Assembly (NCBI RefSeq): GCF_040183065.1
Contig: NC_091123.1
Coordinates: 113,372,821-113,436,820, forward strand
Source of the DNA: Periplaneta americana
Lineage: Eukaryota; Arthropoda; Insecta; Blattodea; Blattidae
Length of the DNA: 64,000 bases
Reading direction: 5' to 3'
The translations under genes and the position numbers were made by a program. The notes under the pieces are model-generated. The model made no database searches. It was not told the origin of the DNA and saw only the letters and a list, made by a program, of their open reading frames with translations. Of this stretch, positions 21,990 to 32,572 are shown in pieces; within the stretch, counting starts at the first letter, position 1, and the number at the start of each line of letters is the position of its first letter.

Positions 21990-23092
21990 CTTTTTTGTTA
22001 CATACAAAATGAACTATTCACTCTGAAAATCTGCAGCGTTTCACTGCCTGCTGATAAGTTTCAAACGTCATTTGATAAGCCTCTTTAGTAATTCTGATTT
22101 TCTGAATTTTAAATCTACAAGGACAGCCAGTTCTTAGATCAGTCTACTTCTCTTTCGGTGACAGAATACGAATGTCTGAAATCAATTTTAACATCGCATC
22201 TTTCTGATACAAAAAAGGAAGTACTGCAAAAGGATTACAGCATCGCGCGTGAAATTGTTTGCCTCTCCCTGGGCACGTTAAAAGAGGATAAAAAAGTTGT
22301 GAGATGCGTAATCATCTCACACTCTCACATCAATACAGCCAAGTCTACATTAATCACCAGTGTACATATTACATCAGAAAATATCAACGATCTAGCCAGT
22401 TAAATATCTCGCACAATTACACGCTCTTTCCTTCAAGTATCTCGTTCGTGTTCTGTTTGAACTGCAACTTGTGTGTACGCGATGAAATGGAAGTAATCGA
22501 TGGAAAGCACTCCACCATTTAGAACAAATTTAAAATGAACTGAACCTCTTACGTAAATTGTTCCTCGTCGTTATCACGAGATGAATTCAAACAACCTGTG
22601 AAAGTAATTATTCCCATTAAATAGAAAAGAAGTTATTAGGGAATGAATTCGGGAGAAGCAGGGAGAAAATGAGAGTAATGTTACTATATACGAAAAAGAT
22701 GGTTGAAGAAATTCTTTATCGAAGACTTAACGAACGCGTAAATTTTGGCAGAAATGAAACATTACAATTCTTTTTTCTTTACAAAATTGTTTATAGGTTG
22801 CAAAAATTTGATATCGAAACATTCCGGAAATAATCCTTTTCGGCATCCCTCATACAGGAATCGTAGTTTCAGGAATGACGTCCGTTATTTGCATATAGTG
22901 GCTCCTCCTTAACTATGCAATAATCGGGTATTGTCCACAATGAGCATTCACGAGTCAATTCACCTGGCAATGATCCACATACAATGTAGTTCTAGTAATA
23001 CATTAAATGAAATAAAAAAAAACACAATTCGCTTAAACTCAACCGTTCGACAATTTTCTTATTAAAATTCTTGTATTACTTAATTACTTACT
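21990..23092. other. Unrecognised intergenic sequence
   Basis: Short open frames around 22158-22520 show no family motifs. Nothing else recognised. Confidence 0.4.
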
Positions 23093-23855
23093 TACAAATG
23101 GCTTTTAAGGAACCCGCAAGTTCATTGCCGCCCTTACATAAGCCCGCCATCGATCCCTAACCTAAGCAAGTTTAACCCAGTCTCTATCATCATATCCCAC
23201 CTTCCTCAAATCCATTTTAATATTATCCTCCCATCTATGTCTCGGCCTCCCCAAAGGTCTTTTTCTCTCCGGCCTCCCAACTAACAGTTTATATCCATTT
23301 CTGGATTCGCCCATACGTGATGCATGCTCTGCCCATCTCAAACGTCTGAATTTAATGTTCCTAATTATGTCAGGTGAAGATTACAATGCGTGCAATTCTG
23401 CGTTGTGTAACTTTATCCATTCTCCTCCAACTTCATGCCGCTTAGCCTCAAATATTTTTCTAAGAACCTTTTTCTCAAACATCCTTAATCTCTGTTCTTC
23501 TCTCAAAGTGACAGTCCAAGGTTCACAAACATACAGAATAACTGGTAAAATAGCTGTTTTATAAATTTTAGATTTAGATTTAAGATTCTTTGACAGCAGA
23601 TTAGATGACAAAAACGTCTGAACAGAATAATAAAAGGCATTTCCCATATTTATTCTGCGTTTAATTTCCTCCCGAGTGTCATTTATATTTGTTACTGTTG
23701 CTCCAAAATATTTGAATTTTTCCAACTCTTCGAAGAACAAATCTCCAATTTTTATAATTTACATTTCGTACAATATTCTGGTCACGAGACATAATCATAT
23801 ACTTTGTCTTTTCGGGATTTACTTCCAAACCTATCGCTTTACTTGCATCAAGTAA
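23093..23855 (-). mobile_element. RTE-like retrotransposon 3' fragment (copy B)
   Basis: On the minus strand the frame at 23381-23740 reads [60 protein letters not shown] and EKKVLRKIFEAKRHEVGGEW, continuing in other frames to the GRP-rich C-terminus. The 3' end GGTTCCTTAAAAGCCATTTG is followed by (TAAG)n-like GTAAGTAAGTAATTAAG, the family's microsatellite tail. The 5' end is truncated near 23855, so the RT catalytic core is missing. Confidence 0.8.
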
Positions 23856-24502
23856 AATTTTATCTAAACTAAACCGACAAGTGAGACTGATTACATAGCA
23901 AATAAGGAAAAACGTTTACCTAATCGAAATTATTACATACAAGTGTATTTATATAATTTCCGTTGCAAATTATTTTGAAGTCCAACGTAAAGCAGGAATT
24001 GGAGATCCAGAGTGACTCCATTATTAAGAGAAATTTCTGATCGATTTTAAAAACATTTTAAGAATGTAGTCCCAAAACGCGTTCAGTCCATTTTATGAAA
24101 GGACTGGGCTAGTTTTTTTATCTATACATCTACGGAATGAGGGAGTTTTCAAGTGACACGTACAAAAACACAAACTTTTAGACAAGGATCGGCGTTGTTT
24201 TGGAAGAATTGAAGCTTAAAATATGACAAAGGTCTTAAAAAAATCATATATATGTATAGATCATAAAAATGGCCAAATGGACTCTTCATTTATATGCGTA
24301 AGTGAAGCATTGTAGGAAACTGTTGAAGGTTCACAATCAAAACGAGGTGTTTACTCGGGAACTTACAATAAACCACAAACATACATTTAACATTCATTAT
24401 TGCTTTTAAATACCGTCCTCTGTAAATAGAAAAATAAGATTAGAAATACTTATAAATACATATGGGCATCGGGAAGAGACTGGTTTATACAACTAAGGAA
24501 AG
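23856..24502. other. Unrecognised intergenic sequence
   Basis: No feature recognised between the RTE-like fragment and the SINE pair. Confidence 0.4.
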
Positions 24503-24585
24503 GATGTTTATTTTATACAAATCTGGCTTTCAGGTAGTAGCTCCCTGTAAAGCAGGTTTGAATAATTTCAAGGAAAAAAAATTGT

Positions 24586-24658
24586 TCCGGGGCCGGGTAT
24601 CGATCCCGGGACCCTTCGCTTAGCGCGCGAACGCTCTTCCAACTGAGCTACCCCAGGA
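24586..24658 (-). repeat. tRNA-like SINE head (left unit of copy 2)
   Basis: Full-length tRNA-like: A box GGTAGCTCAGTTGG, anticodon arm TTCGC-GCGCTAA-GCGAA, T-arm CCGGG-ATCGATA-CCCGG, acceptor end CCCCGGA. The base before the putative GCT anticodon is C, where tRNAs have U33, so a translational role is unlikely. Confidence 0.65.
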
Positions 24659-24977
24659 ACTATACACGACACCGTCACAATTTTTCCTTTGTATCCACAC
24701 GACTCAATGAGCAGACAAGACGCCAGAACTCAACTATGAGTGCACACAAATACTTGTGTGACTTAAATTGTGGCTTTCTGTTAACGTACCTCCAGTAACG
24801 AATGTATTATACAAATCTGGCTTTCAGGTAGTAGCTCCCTGTAAAGCAGGTTTGAATAATTTCAGAATAATAACAGAAAGCCACAATTTAAAACACACAA
24901 GTATTTGTGTGCACTCATAGTTGAGTTCTGGCGTCGTGTGGATACAAAGGAAAAATTGTGACGGTGTCGTGTATAGT

Positions 24978-25050
24978 TCCTGGGATAGCTCAGTCGGAAG
25001 AGCGTTCGCGCGCTAAGCGAAGGGTCCCGGGATCGATACCCGGCGCCGGA
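24978..25050 (+). repeat. tRNA-like SINE head (right unit of copy 2)
   Basis: Same structure as the left unit, in opposite orientation, with anticodon arm TTCGC-GCGCTAA-GCGAA and T-arm CCGGG-ATCGATA-CCCGG. The inserted block ends two bases after this unit, so this copy lacks the tail seen at 2805-2873. Confidence 0.65.
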
Positions 25051-25302
25051 ACGATGTTTATTTTGTACCTAAATTATCCCTTTAACATATACAGTATTTG
25101 TCAGAGATTGTGTATAGGCCTAAGACTTGATCTACAAGCAATCAGAAAGAGGAACAAACAAACAAAACAAATAAAAAACAATGTGGAGTCTTGTATAAGA
25201 AATTCGTTCATGTTTAAACTTAAGTATTCACGAAATCAATCGAAGTCTTCGGAAGTGAAGTTAACGAATGTCAACCGCTTTTTTTTTTGTCTAAGATGAT
25301 AT

Positions 25303-25366
25303 ACAGAGTGGAAGTGAAATAACCTTCCAGATTGAAAGGGACGATAGGGTACACATAAATGAAAAT
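25303..25366 (+). mobile_element. TA-flanked TIR family (GGTGGAAGTGAAATAA), 5' end fragment, copy 2
   Basis: TATACAGAGTGGAAGTGAAA followed by TAACCTTCCAGATTGAAAGG and GACGATAGGGTACAC matches the first about 60 bp of the family, including its TIR. The match breaks at an (AATC)n tract at 25365-25379. Confidence 0.7.
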
Positions 25367-25549
25367 CAATCAATCAATCATGTTTATTTGTAAGAATTAC
25401 AATAGCGTAATTATAGACAATGGTCATAAAAACAGAGTAAAATTTCAAGTTCATATGGCTATCAAAAATGTATTAATATGACTATTAAACTTTTACTACG
25501 TCATACTATTTTTGACCAATAAAACGGTACGAAACGACGTATTTCAACC

Positions 25550-25992
25550 AATCATGGCTGCTTATCGCACAATTTTATCGCGTCCCTAGCATTTGTTTCA
25601 TTTTATCGCTTCCATAGCATTTGTTGGTTTTCATCACTGCCCTAGCATTTGTTTCTTTGTTTGCCAACATTCATACTGGTTTGGACGTCAAAAAACAGAA
25701 AATTACTAACCACTCCAGTCAATGCACAGCAGTTTCAAATATGACTCGCACTGGCATTCAAGAACAAGAATTAATAAAGATCACTAGTCATAGCAATGGA
25801 TCTTCCCTGAAACTCTATTTACAAATAAATGAAGAGCACCACTCGGAAATCCAGAATAAGTTGAGGAATAAATCATGTATATCAACGAGTTCCACTTCTT
25901 TTACGCACACGTCCATTACAACATCAACTGAACCACCAACCACTAAAACATTCAAGTTTAAAAATTGTACTTTCAATAACTGTTCCTTTTAA
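25550..25992 (+). pseudogene. Crypton-like tyrosine recombinase C-terminal fragment
   Basis: The frame 25621-25992 reads KKQKITNHSSQCTAVSNMTR, TGIQEQELIKITSHSNGSSL, KLYLQINEEHHSEIQNKLRN and a Ser/Thr-rich tail ending KNCTFNNCSF. The spacing of ITNHS...(T/G)HSN..SL..Y resembles the end of Crypton/DUF3504 tyrosine recombinases (normally HSxR, GHS and a catalytic Tyr). The Arg after HSS is replaced (HSSQ) and GHS is SHS, so it looks inactive. Upstream, about 25584-25655, the motif CCTAGCATTTG or a close variant recurs three times at roughly 33-bp spacing. Confidence 0.5.
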
Positions 25993-26426
25993 AATTAGAC
26001 CTATTCATGTTTATTTATTTCATCGCCCTTAATTAAAACTGTTCTTGTTTATTTCATCATCCCTAATTAAAACTTTTCTAACACTTGTTTATATTATTTA
26101 GGTTATGTTATAGCTTCTGCTATATGATATTATGGATAGTCACGTATCAGAAGTTGTTTAATACTAAGAGTTATTGAAAATCATCTGTCAAGTGAAGCTG
26201 ATTACTGGCATCCGGATAATTGAAGTGGAATGGAACTGTTTTAATAAAAATGAAATTGAATTAACAAAGCCTTCTTGACTAGTAACCGTTGACAGAGTTC
26301 AATGAAGATTCCATAGTTGGCACAACTAATAACAAGAAAACAGCTAATGATAACACACTACTGCCATCTAGCGTAATATATGTAATATTGAGATGGTACA
26401 ATAATACATTTGAAGATTTTTTTTTT
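25993..26426. other. Unrecognised intergenic sequence
   Basis: Two near-repeats of CATC.CCCTAATTAAAACT occur at about 26022-26075. No other feature recognised. Confidence 0.4.
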
Positions 26427-26588
26427 TAATTTTAGTTGGTTATTTAACGACGCTGTATCAACTACTAGGTTATTTAGCGTCGATGAGATTGGTGATAGCG
26501 AGATGATATTTGGCGAGATGAGGCCGAGGATTCGCCATAGATTACCTTGCATTCTCATTACGGTTGGGGAAAACCTCACATTTGAAGA
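26427..26588 (-). repeat. SINE 3' part (type of 19636-19912)
   Basis: The minus strand reads GGTTTTCCCCAACCGTAATG, AATCTATGGCGAATCCTCGG, CCTCATCTCGCCAAATATCA, TAGTAGTTGATACAGCGTCG and TTAAATAACCAACTAAAATT. The tRNA-like head is missing. Confidence 0.75.
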
Positions 26589-26988
26589 CAGTTCTATTTT
26601 CGTAAGTCAATATTTCATTATATTGGAGTACTTTGTTACTTCTAATCTTTATATACTTTCCTCTAATCCTGTAATAGTCAATTAAATCCCACTAAAGTTT
26701 TGATTTTCTCTAGATAAATCAAAACCTCTAGTGAGATTACTGTTGATAAATAGGATTATCTAAAAGCCATTGTTTAAAACAACTTTAAATCTAAATAGGC
26801 TGAGTGGGCATTATTAGGCAATCTATTAAACATATCTAAAGAAATAACATTGAACCATTTCTTGGTCTTTGTCAACCTAACCGTAGATGTTAAAATATAA
26901 TGATTATTTCTACTATAATATTTGTGAAGCTGGGATTGAGAAGCATGACTATTTTAAATTAATCTTGGTATAGACAAACAGTCATAAA
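26589..26988. other. Unrecognised intergenic sequence
   Basis: No feature recognised before the DD41D element. Confidence 0.4.
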
Positions 26989-26990
26989 TA

Positions 26991-28478
26991 CAGGGTGTTT
27001 AAAAATAAGGGGTATAATTTTAGGTATGTATTTCCCACATATAGACAATCAAAATAGTTCATTGCAACATGTGTCCGGAAATGCTTCATTTCCGAGTTAT
27101 GGCCTTCACAACATTGAAATTCACCGGAACGTTTTTCTTTCCGCAGGTCGTTGTCATTACAGAAGATGTTCAAGATGTCCACCTCCTGCTTGAATACAGA
27201 CCTCACATCGATGTCTCATTGACCTGCGAACACGATCCCAAACTCCAGGAGTATTGCGTATGTCCTCAGAACATGCCACAATTCGATTCCGAAGGGATTC
27301 CAAATCAGGCACCGGAGACGAATAAACCAATGATTTTAAATGGCCCCACAAGTAGAAATCGAGAGGGTTCAGATCAGGTGAGCGTGGAGGCCAAGCAATT
27401 GGGCCACCTCTACCTATCCATCGATTAGGAAACCTTCGATCCAAGTACCCGCGAGCCGTACGACAGAAGTGTGCAGGAGCGCCATCATGCAAGAAGTGAA
27501 TGTGTTGACGATTGATCAGTGGAGTGTCTTCTAAAACATGAGGTATGGTGTTTTCCAGGAAGTTTGTGTACGCTTGCCCCGTAAGTCTGTTTACAAGTAC
27601 ATGGGGTCCAACTAATCGATCACCAATGATACCGGCCCACATGTTGAGGGAGAACCGCACCTGGTGATGAGATGGAACAGTTGCACGTGGGTTTTCATAC
27701 GCCCATACATGCTGATTGTGGAAATTTGTTACGCTATCTCGTGTGAACTGTGCTTCATCTGTAAATAATACTAAGGCAGGAAAGTTCGGATTTACACCAC
27801 ACTGCTGCAAGAACTACTGACAGAACCTAACTCTTGCAGGGTAATCTGCTGGTGACAGGGCCTGTACACGTTGCAAATGATAAGGATACAATTGATACTC
27901 TTTCAACAGTCTCCATACAGTCGTATGAGGAACATTGACTTGCAACGCTACCCTTCGTGTGCTGATAGAAGGAGTCATGTTCACAGCTTCCAGAATCTCC
28001 TCCTGTACTTCTGGAGTTGTAGATCTTGGTCGTCCCCTGCCCAAACCAGGAGAGTTAAATTTTCCATACTCGCACAGACGGTAATGGAGACGTACAAATG
28101 TCTTCCGATCTGGACATTGTCGCTGTGGGTACCTCTCCTGGTACAAACGACGAGCCAGCGCAGCATTGCCGTCCGCCTTATCGTACATGAAGTGTATCTC
28201 TGCCAGCTCTTGATTTGAATACATGTCGCACAGTCTAACGCCTACACAACACTGAATGTAACCTTCGCCTCGGAATGAACTGTCAGAGTGCCCTCTTAAT
28301 GTCTTCTTTGACGGCAACGACCTGCGGAAAGAAAAACGTTCCGGTGAATTTCAATGTTGTGAAGGCCATAACTCGGAAATAAAGCATTTCCGGACACATG
28401 TTGTAATGAACTATTTTGATAGTCTACATGTGGGAAATACATACCTGAAATTATGCCCCGTATTTTTGAAACACCCTT
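26991..28478 (-). mobile_element. Nearly complete Tc1/mariner element, DD41D type, with about 167-bp TIRs
   Basis: The left end CAGGGTGTTTAAAAATAAGG starts after a TA at 26989-26990; the reverse complement of the right end is (A)AGGGTGTTTCAAAAATA.GGGG. The two arms stay highly similar inward for about 167 bp (to about 27157 and from about 28312), ending CCGCAGGTCGTTG. Between them is a single transposase gene with one internal stop. The long TIRs, TA target and DD41D spacing fit the visitor/rosa-like branch of Tc1/mariner. Confidence 0.88.
27157..28317 (-). pseudogene. DD41D transposase with a single premature stop
   Basis: The N-terminal half (28317-27817) has two helix-turn-helix-type segments: NQELAEIHFMYDKADGNAAL and, after the GRGRPRSTTPEVQEE linker, PSISTRRVALQVNVPHTTVW. 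A TAG at 27814-27816 interrupts the frame; it resumes immediately with FLQQCGVNPNF. The catalytic residues are Asp in LFTDEAQF, Asp in FLHDGAPAHF and Asp in SPDLNPLDF, with 41 residues between the last two (codons 187, 278 and 320 counted from 28317). No frameshift was seen. MYSNQELAEIHF is a more likely native start than 28317. Confidence 0.85.
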
Positions 28479-28645
28479 ATATTGATTAATTACAGTAGGA
28501 CTATTTGCATTAGGAATATTAGCAGTAGCATATTAGATCGACAATGAGCATTAAAATATGAATTAGAAATAATACGTAATGCTCTTTTCTGCAAGATAAG
28601 AACACTATTAACATTAGCACCGTTACCCCACAAACGATTTTTTTA

Positions 28646-28768
28646 TTTATTTTATTTTAGTAAGTTATTTTACGACGCTTTATCAACAGCTTTGGTTATT
28701 TAGCGTCTGATAATGCCGGTGAAATGAGTCCGGGGTCCATCACCATAAGTTAGCCAGCACCCCCCAAA
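28646..28768 (-). repeat. SINE 3' fragment (type of 3525-3770)
   Basis: The minus strand shows CTGGCTAACTTATGG, GGACCCCGGACTCATTTCAC, CGGCATTATCAGACGCTAAA, TAACCAAAGCTGTTGATAAA and GCGTCGTAAAATAAC. Confidence 0.7.
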
Positions 28769-28946
28769 CGAATACCATAATGAAATACGCTATGGAAAAA
28801 TGTATAACAGGCTTGTTTCAAATATCTACTAGATACAAGAGCTTTCAATTTACACAAAAGATAAAGTACACGAGATAACTTTTTGCACACAATCGCAATG
28901 TGACCCGCCCTAGTAAGTTTCTATACTTCAAAATATTTAAATACTA

Positions 28947-29018
28947 TCTCGCTAGCACCAATTCCATCGACATTAACCTAGTAGTTGATATAGCGTCGTT
29001 AAATAACCGGCAAAATAT
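28947..29018 (+). repeat. SINE tail fragment
   Basis: ATCTCGCTAGCACCAATTCC, ATCGACATTAACCTAGTAGT and TGATATAGCGTCGTTAAATA match the end of the 19636-19912 type. Confidence 0.7.
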
Positions 29019-29164
29019 AATTACTTTAAACATAAATGTATAAATGAGGTCAAATGTTTAAGTTTTAGCATTATGAAGAATACTTGTGTATAGTTCAGTA
29101 ATCTTAAAGTTTATCTTCAAATCTGGGTACATTTTAAATTGGAGCTAATTACTGGTTGGTTTTA

Positions 29165-29292
29165 TGATATTTTCTCCAATTGTAAGCCACATGCCAGGAA
29201 ATCCCTTGGCCTCATCTCGCCAAATATCATCTCATCAGAAATTCCATTGATATGAAATAACCTGTTAGATGAAACAGAGTCGATAACTAACA
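29165..29292 (+). repeat. Degenerate SINE fragment
   Basis: TTGGCCTCATCTCGCCAAAT, ATCATCTCATCAG and ATTCCATTGATATGAAATAA match the same SINE body and tail. The tail is strongly decayed. Confidence 0.55.
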
Positions 29293-29405
29293 GATGTATA
29301 AAATTATATCATCTTAGGGTCTTAGTTTTAGTATTATGAAGAATGATCATGTGTAATGAAGAAACTCAGAGTTTAGATACATCTTGAATTATTTCATATA
29401 TATCT

Positions 29406-30112
29406 TTTGAATACAAAGTATATGATTATGTCTCGTGACCAGAATACTGTACGAAATGGAAATATGAAAATTGGAAATTTATACTTTGAAGAGGTGGACA
29501 AATTCAAATATCTTGGAGCAGCAGTAACAAATATAAATGACACTCGGGAGGAAACTAAACGCACAACTATGGGAAATGCCTGTTATTATTCGGTTGAGAA
29601 GCTTTTGTCATCTAGTCTGCTCTCAAAAAACCTGAAAGTTAGAATCTATAAAACAGTTATATTGCCGGTTGTTCTGTATGGTTGTGAAACTTGGGCTCTC
29701 ACTTTGAGAGAGAAACAGAGGTTACGTGTGTTTGAGAATAAGATGCTTAGGAAAATATTTGGGGCCAAGATGAATGAAGTAACAGGAGAATGGAGAAAGT
29801 TACACCACGTAGAATTACACGCATTACATTCTTCACCTGACACAATGAGAAACATTAAATCCAGACGTTTGAGATTGGCAGGGCATGTAGCACGTATGGG
29901 CGAATCTAGAAAAGCGTATAGTGTGTTAGTTGGGAGGCCGGAGGGAAACAGACTTTTGGGGAGGCCGAGACATAGATGGGAGGATAATATTAATATGAAT
30001 TTAAGAGAGGTGGGATATGATTGTAGAGACCGGATTAATCTTGCTCAGGATAGGGACTGATGGCGGGCTTATGTAAGAGTGGCAATGAACCTCCTGGTTC
30101 CTTAAAAGCCTT
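29406..30112 (+). mobile_element. RTE-like retrotransposon 3' fragment (copy C)
   Basis: One long open frame (29407-30060, 217 codons) reads [120 protein letters not shown] and LLGRPRHRWEDNINMNLREV, then a stop (TGA) in place of the usual W. The tail GGTTCCTTAAAAGCC ends the element. The copy is 5'-truncated before the RT catalytic DD motif and has a small in-frame deletion at EETKRTTMGN. It is the best-preserved C-terminus of the five loci. Confidence 0.85.
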
Positions 30113-31042
30113 AAGTATGTATTTTAAATCATCTTAGTTCAATAAGTTAAAGTACAGCCGGGGAGATCATCGTGCTGTTCACACGATATCTCCGATCGTT
30201 CACTTCTGTTGACGTGGACGTGAGACCAGCAGTAGGCCATACATGAGCGGTCGTTTCACGGATTTACATGATAAACTAGGAACATAATACCATTCATAAG
30301 ACCATACAATAACTGAATTGGTACGATACGCATTAACCGCGGAGTGTGAAAGTACGTATATGTCACCTTCATTTTTCGCTTATGATACAGTTTTACAACG
30401 GTAGTCCCATAACGATCCTCATTTAGCACGAACTGGCTATCCACGTGCTTAAACTACAGCTGCAAGGAAACGCTGCAGGAATCAGACAGCCTATCCCGAA
30501 GCTATTACTTTACGACTATGGAGTCGGAACAGGCCAACGGCCTAATTCGCGTAGTTTATGGTGATGATAAAACTCCAATGCGGAGTAAGTCACCGCCGGA
30601 CGGATATAATCCGTTTCAGGACGTAAGAAATGAAATTCGGGAAGAACTGAAAGTCCAGAATATTAACCTATAACTTACAGGAACAGATAGTAAGAACATG
30701 CACAAGGAATGGATCCATATCAAGCTCCCAGACAAATGATACGCTATAATCCAACATGCAAAAGAAAGAAACCGTCCAGGACACGCTGTAAGAACACGAT
30801 AACATGAAGTTATTTTATAAATGTGAAATCAGAATGAGTCAGAAATGCTGAGAACTGTCATATTATTATTTCTATTACTAACAATTACCAGATTATACAT
30901 GGAAAGTATCAAAGAAAAGCAGGAAATGTTTAGGGGAACTTGGGTCATTGGTTTCGTATTAAGACAACTTCACCCTGGAATTAAAATCCTATAGAGAGGG
31001 TTGACGTAAATGTTTGTAGCGTTTCTGCTTAAGCTTTGTTTT
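30113..31042. other. Unrecognised intergenic sequence
   Basis: Nothing recognised between the RTE-like copy and the hAT element. Confidence 0.4.
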
Positions 31043-31050
31043 GTCTATAC

Positions 31051-31879
31051 CAGGCCCTCACAAGGTTTCCGCTCTCCGAGCCGGCTCACAGCTCATGAGC
31101 GGAATACAGGTATTATCTGCGCTCTGTATATAAGAGTGGACTGGAAGAAGGGGTGATCTCGTATAAAATATACACAAAAAGAAGTACTACTACGAGTGCT
31201 TATGAAATGAATTCATGTTCAGTGTTTGCAAAACTATCTTGGACTATTATTAATTAATAAAGAAATATTTATTTTACAGAAGTAATAGAAATTCTATAGC
31301 TACTTAAATGTACAATGTCATTTTGTTATATTTTTATTTATCAGTACAACAAAACGAGATTTCATGCTGTTGGCAGCTGAAAGGAACAGTAGCCTATTGA
31401 TCGTAATGAAACATCAGTTACAGATGCTCGATGTCTGCCTTTATTAAAGTTGATCATAGAAAACAGTTGAGCCAAACATAGCAATCATTTTCACAGCCAG
31501 CCTGTGTAGTCGTGGATATTATTGCTAATGTTTAGTCTTGTAAAACTCAACCAGGCTAGTAGTATTATTCAAACAATCTTTAGCCCTTAGGTCGCATTGA
31601 AGGTCAATAAGTTCGAGCTGTAAATCGTTAAATGTTAAATGTTATGTTCCGTCTTTTAGATTCCTCCATACTGTACTGTAGCAGTAGGTAAGCAACGTGA
31701 AACAGTTACTGAGAATAGGCCTACACACTGCACTCCACTAGATAACTGAGTGGTCGTTTCCCTCTCCTCTACTTATAGAAAGTCTATGTCATTCTGGCAT
31801 ATCTTCGTCTCCGTTTCGGCGAGCGGTAAATACCGCTCTCCCGCTCCGAAGGAGCGCGAGCACTGTTTATGCAGGCCTG
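31051..31879 (-). mobile_element. hAT element relic with exact 8-bp target duplication
   Basis: Direct repeats GTCTATAC at 31043-31050 and 31880-31887 flank the element. The left end is CAGGCCCTCACAAGG; the reverse complement of the right end is CAGGCCTGCATAAACAGTG, and both continue into GCTC-rich subterminal sequence. An 8-bp duplication and a CAGGCCTGC start are hAT hallmarks. The interior keeps a piece of the dimerisation domain. Confidence 0.85.
31441..31641 (-). pseudogene. hAT transposase C-terminal dimerisation (hATC) remnant
   Basis: The minus strand reads NDLQLELIDLQCDLRAKDCL, NNTTSLVEFYKTK, then after stops YPRLHRLAVKMIAMFGSTVF YDQL. This resembles the hATC region of GTF2IRD2-like transposases (LQLELIDLQ...FY..., YP.L...A..M.A.FGSTY.CE). 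Catalytic residues upstream are gone. The element therefore descends from a coding hAT by internal deletion. Confidence 0.65.
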
Positions 31880-31887
31880 GTCTATAC

Positions 31888-32572
31888 TCACGTAGGCTAT
31901 ACGCTTCCAGTTGTTAAGGTTAGAGCACTTTATTATACAAGCAGAGCAATCCGCCATTTCTAATCCCACAGTCAAGGCGACATAACGATTTTAACAAGAG
32001 ATCATACGTAAGGACAAGATTATGTATGCATGTTTGAGGTTGGGAGACAGTAAACCTTCTTGCCGCAACAAGTGGTAAAGAAAAAACCTTCCTGGGTAAA
32101 GGCAACACAGAGGACCACAACAACGACAACGGTGATGATGACACTAATGATTAGATTCATCCAATTACTTTCCACCCATAGGCTTGCGCTTTAGTTTCAA
32201 TCCAGCACAGTACTGACGGTAATATACTTAAACTGGCATCATATCTGTTATGATAATTTTATTGCATTCTTGCGAATGTATATAGCTAGAAATCACGAAA
32301 TTGGCCAAAACATGTCCTTGAAATTTATCGTGAAACTGGTCGGGAATTATAGAATTTTACCTACTAAAACATTTACAACCATCATGTTGTAATTTAATTA
32401 TCATTTGGACAATTTTAATTAGATCATATTATGACTGAGCAGCATCTCTTGAGTGTGGAAATGTCAGTTCTGTGACATGTCCCTGATTACATCTTCAAAA
32501 GCATATTTATTGTCGTTTAGAAATTGAAAGAGTGAAACACAATATTTAACAGGAATTTTTCTCTTAACATTA
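31888..32572. other. Unrecognised intergenic sequence
   Basis: No feature recognised. Confidence 0.4.

Larger units (their letters stand above)
24519..25052. repeat. Head-to-head pair of tRNA-like SINE units, copy 2, with 16-bp target duplication
   Basis: Left unit on minus (tRNA-like 24586-24658), right unit on plus (tRNA-like 24978-25050). Both have the same leader (CACAAGTATTTGTGTG, AACTCATAGTTGA-like, AAAGGAAAAATTGTGACGG, TGTCGTGTATAGTTCC). The tail sequence ACCTGAAAGCCAGATTTG appears both at the outer left end and again in the centre (about 24814-24863), so the left half starts inside a preceding unit, as in a tandem dimer. Flanking repeats GATGTTTATTTTATAC (24503-24518) and GATGTTTATTTTGTAC (25053-25068) differ at one base. 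Confidence 0.78.

Noticed and set aside
22158..22522. Overlapping open frames of 72-81 codons
   Set aside because: No recognisable motif and typical of random open frames in AT-rich DNA.
24978..25050. Functional tRNA-Ser (GCT) gene
   Set aside because: C at position 33, no long variable arm expected of tRNA-Ser, and clear repeat family context.
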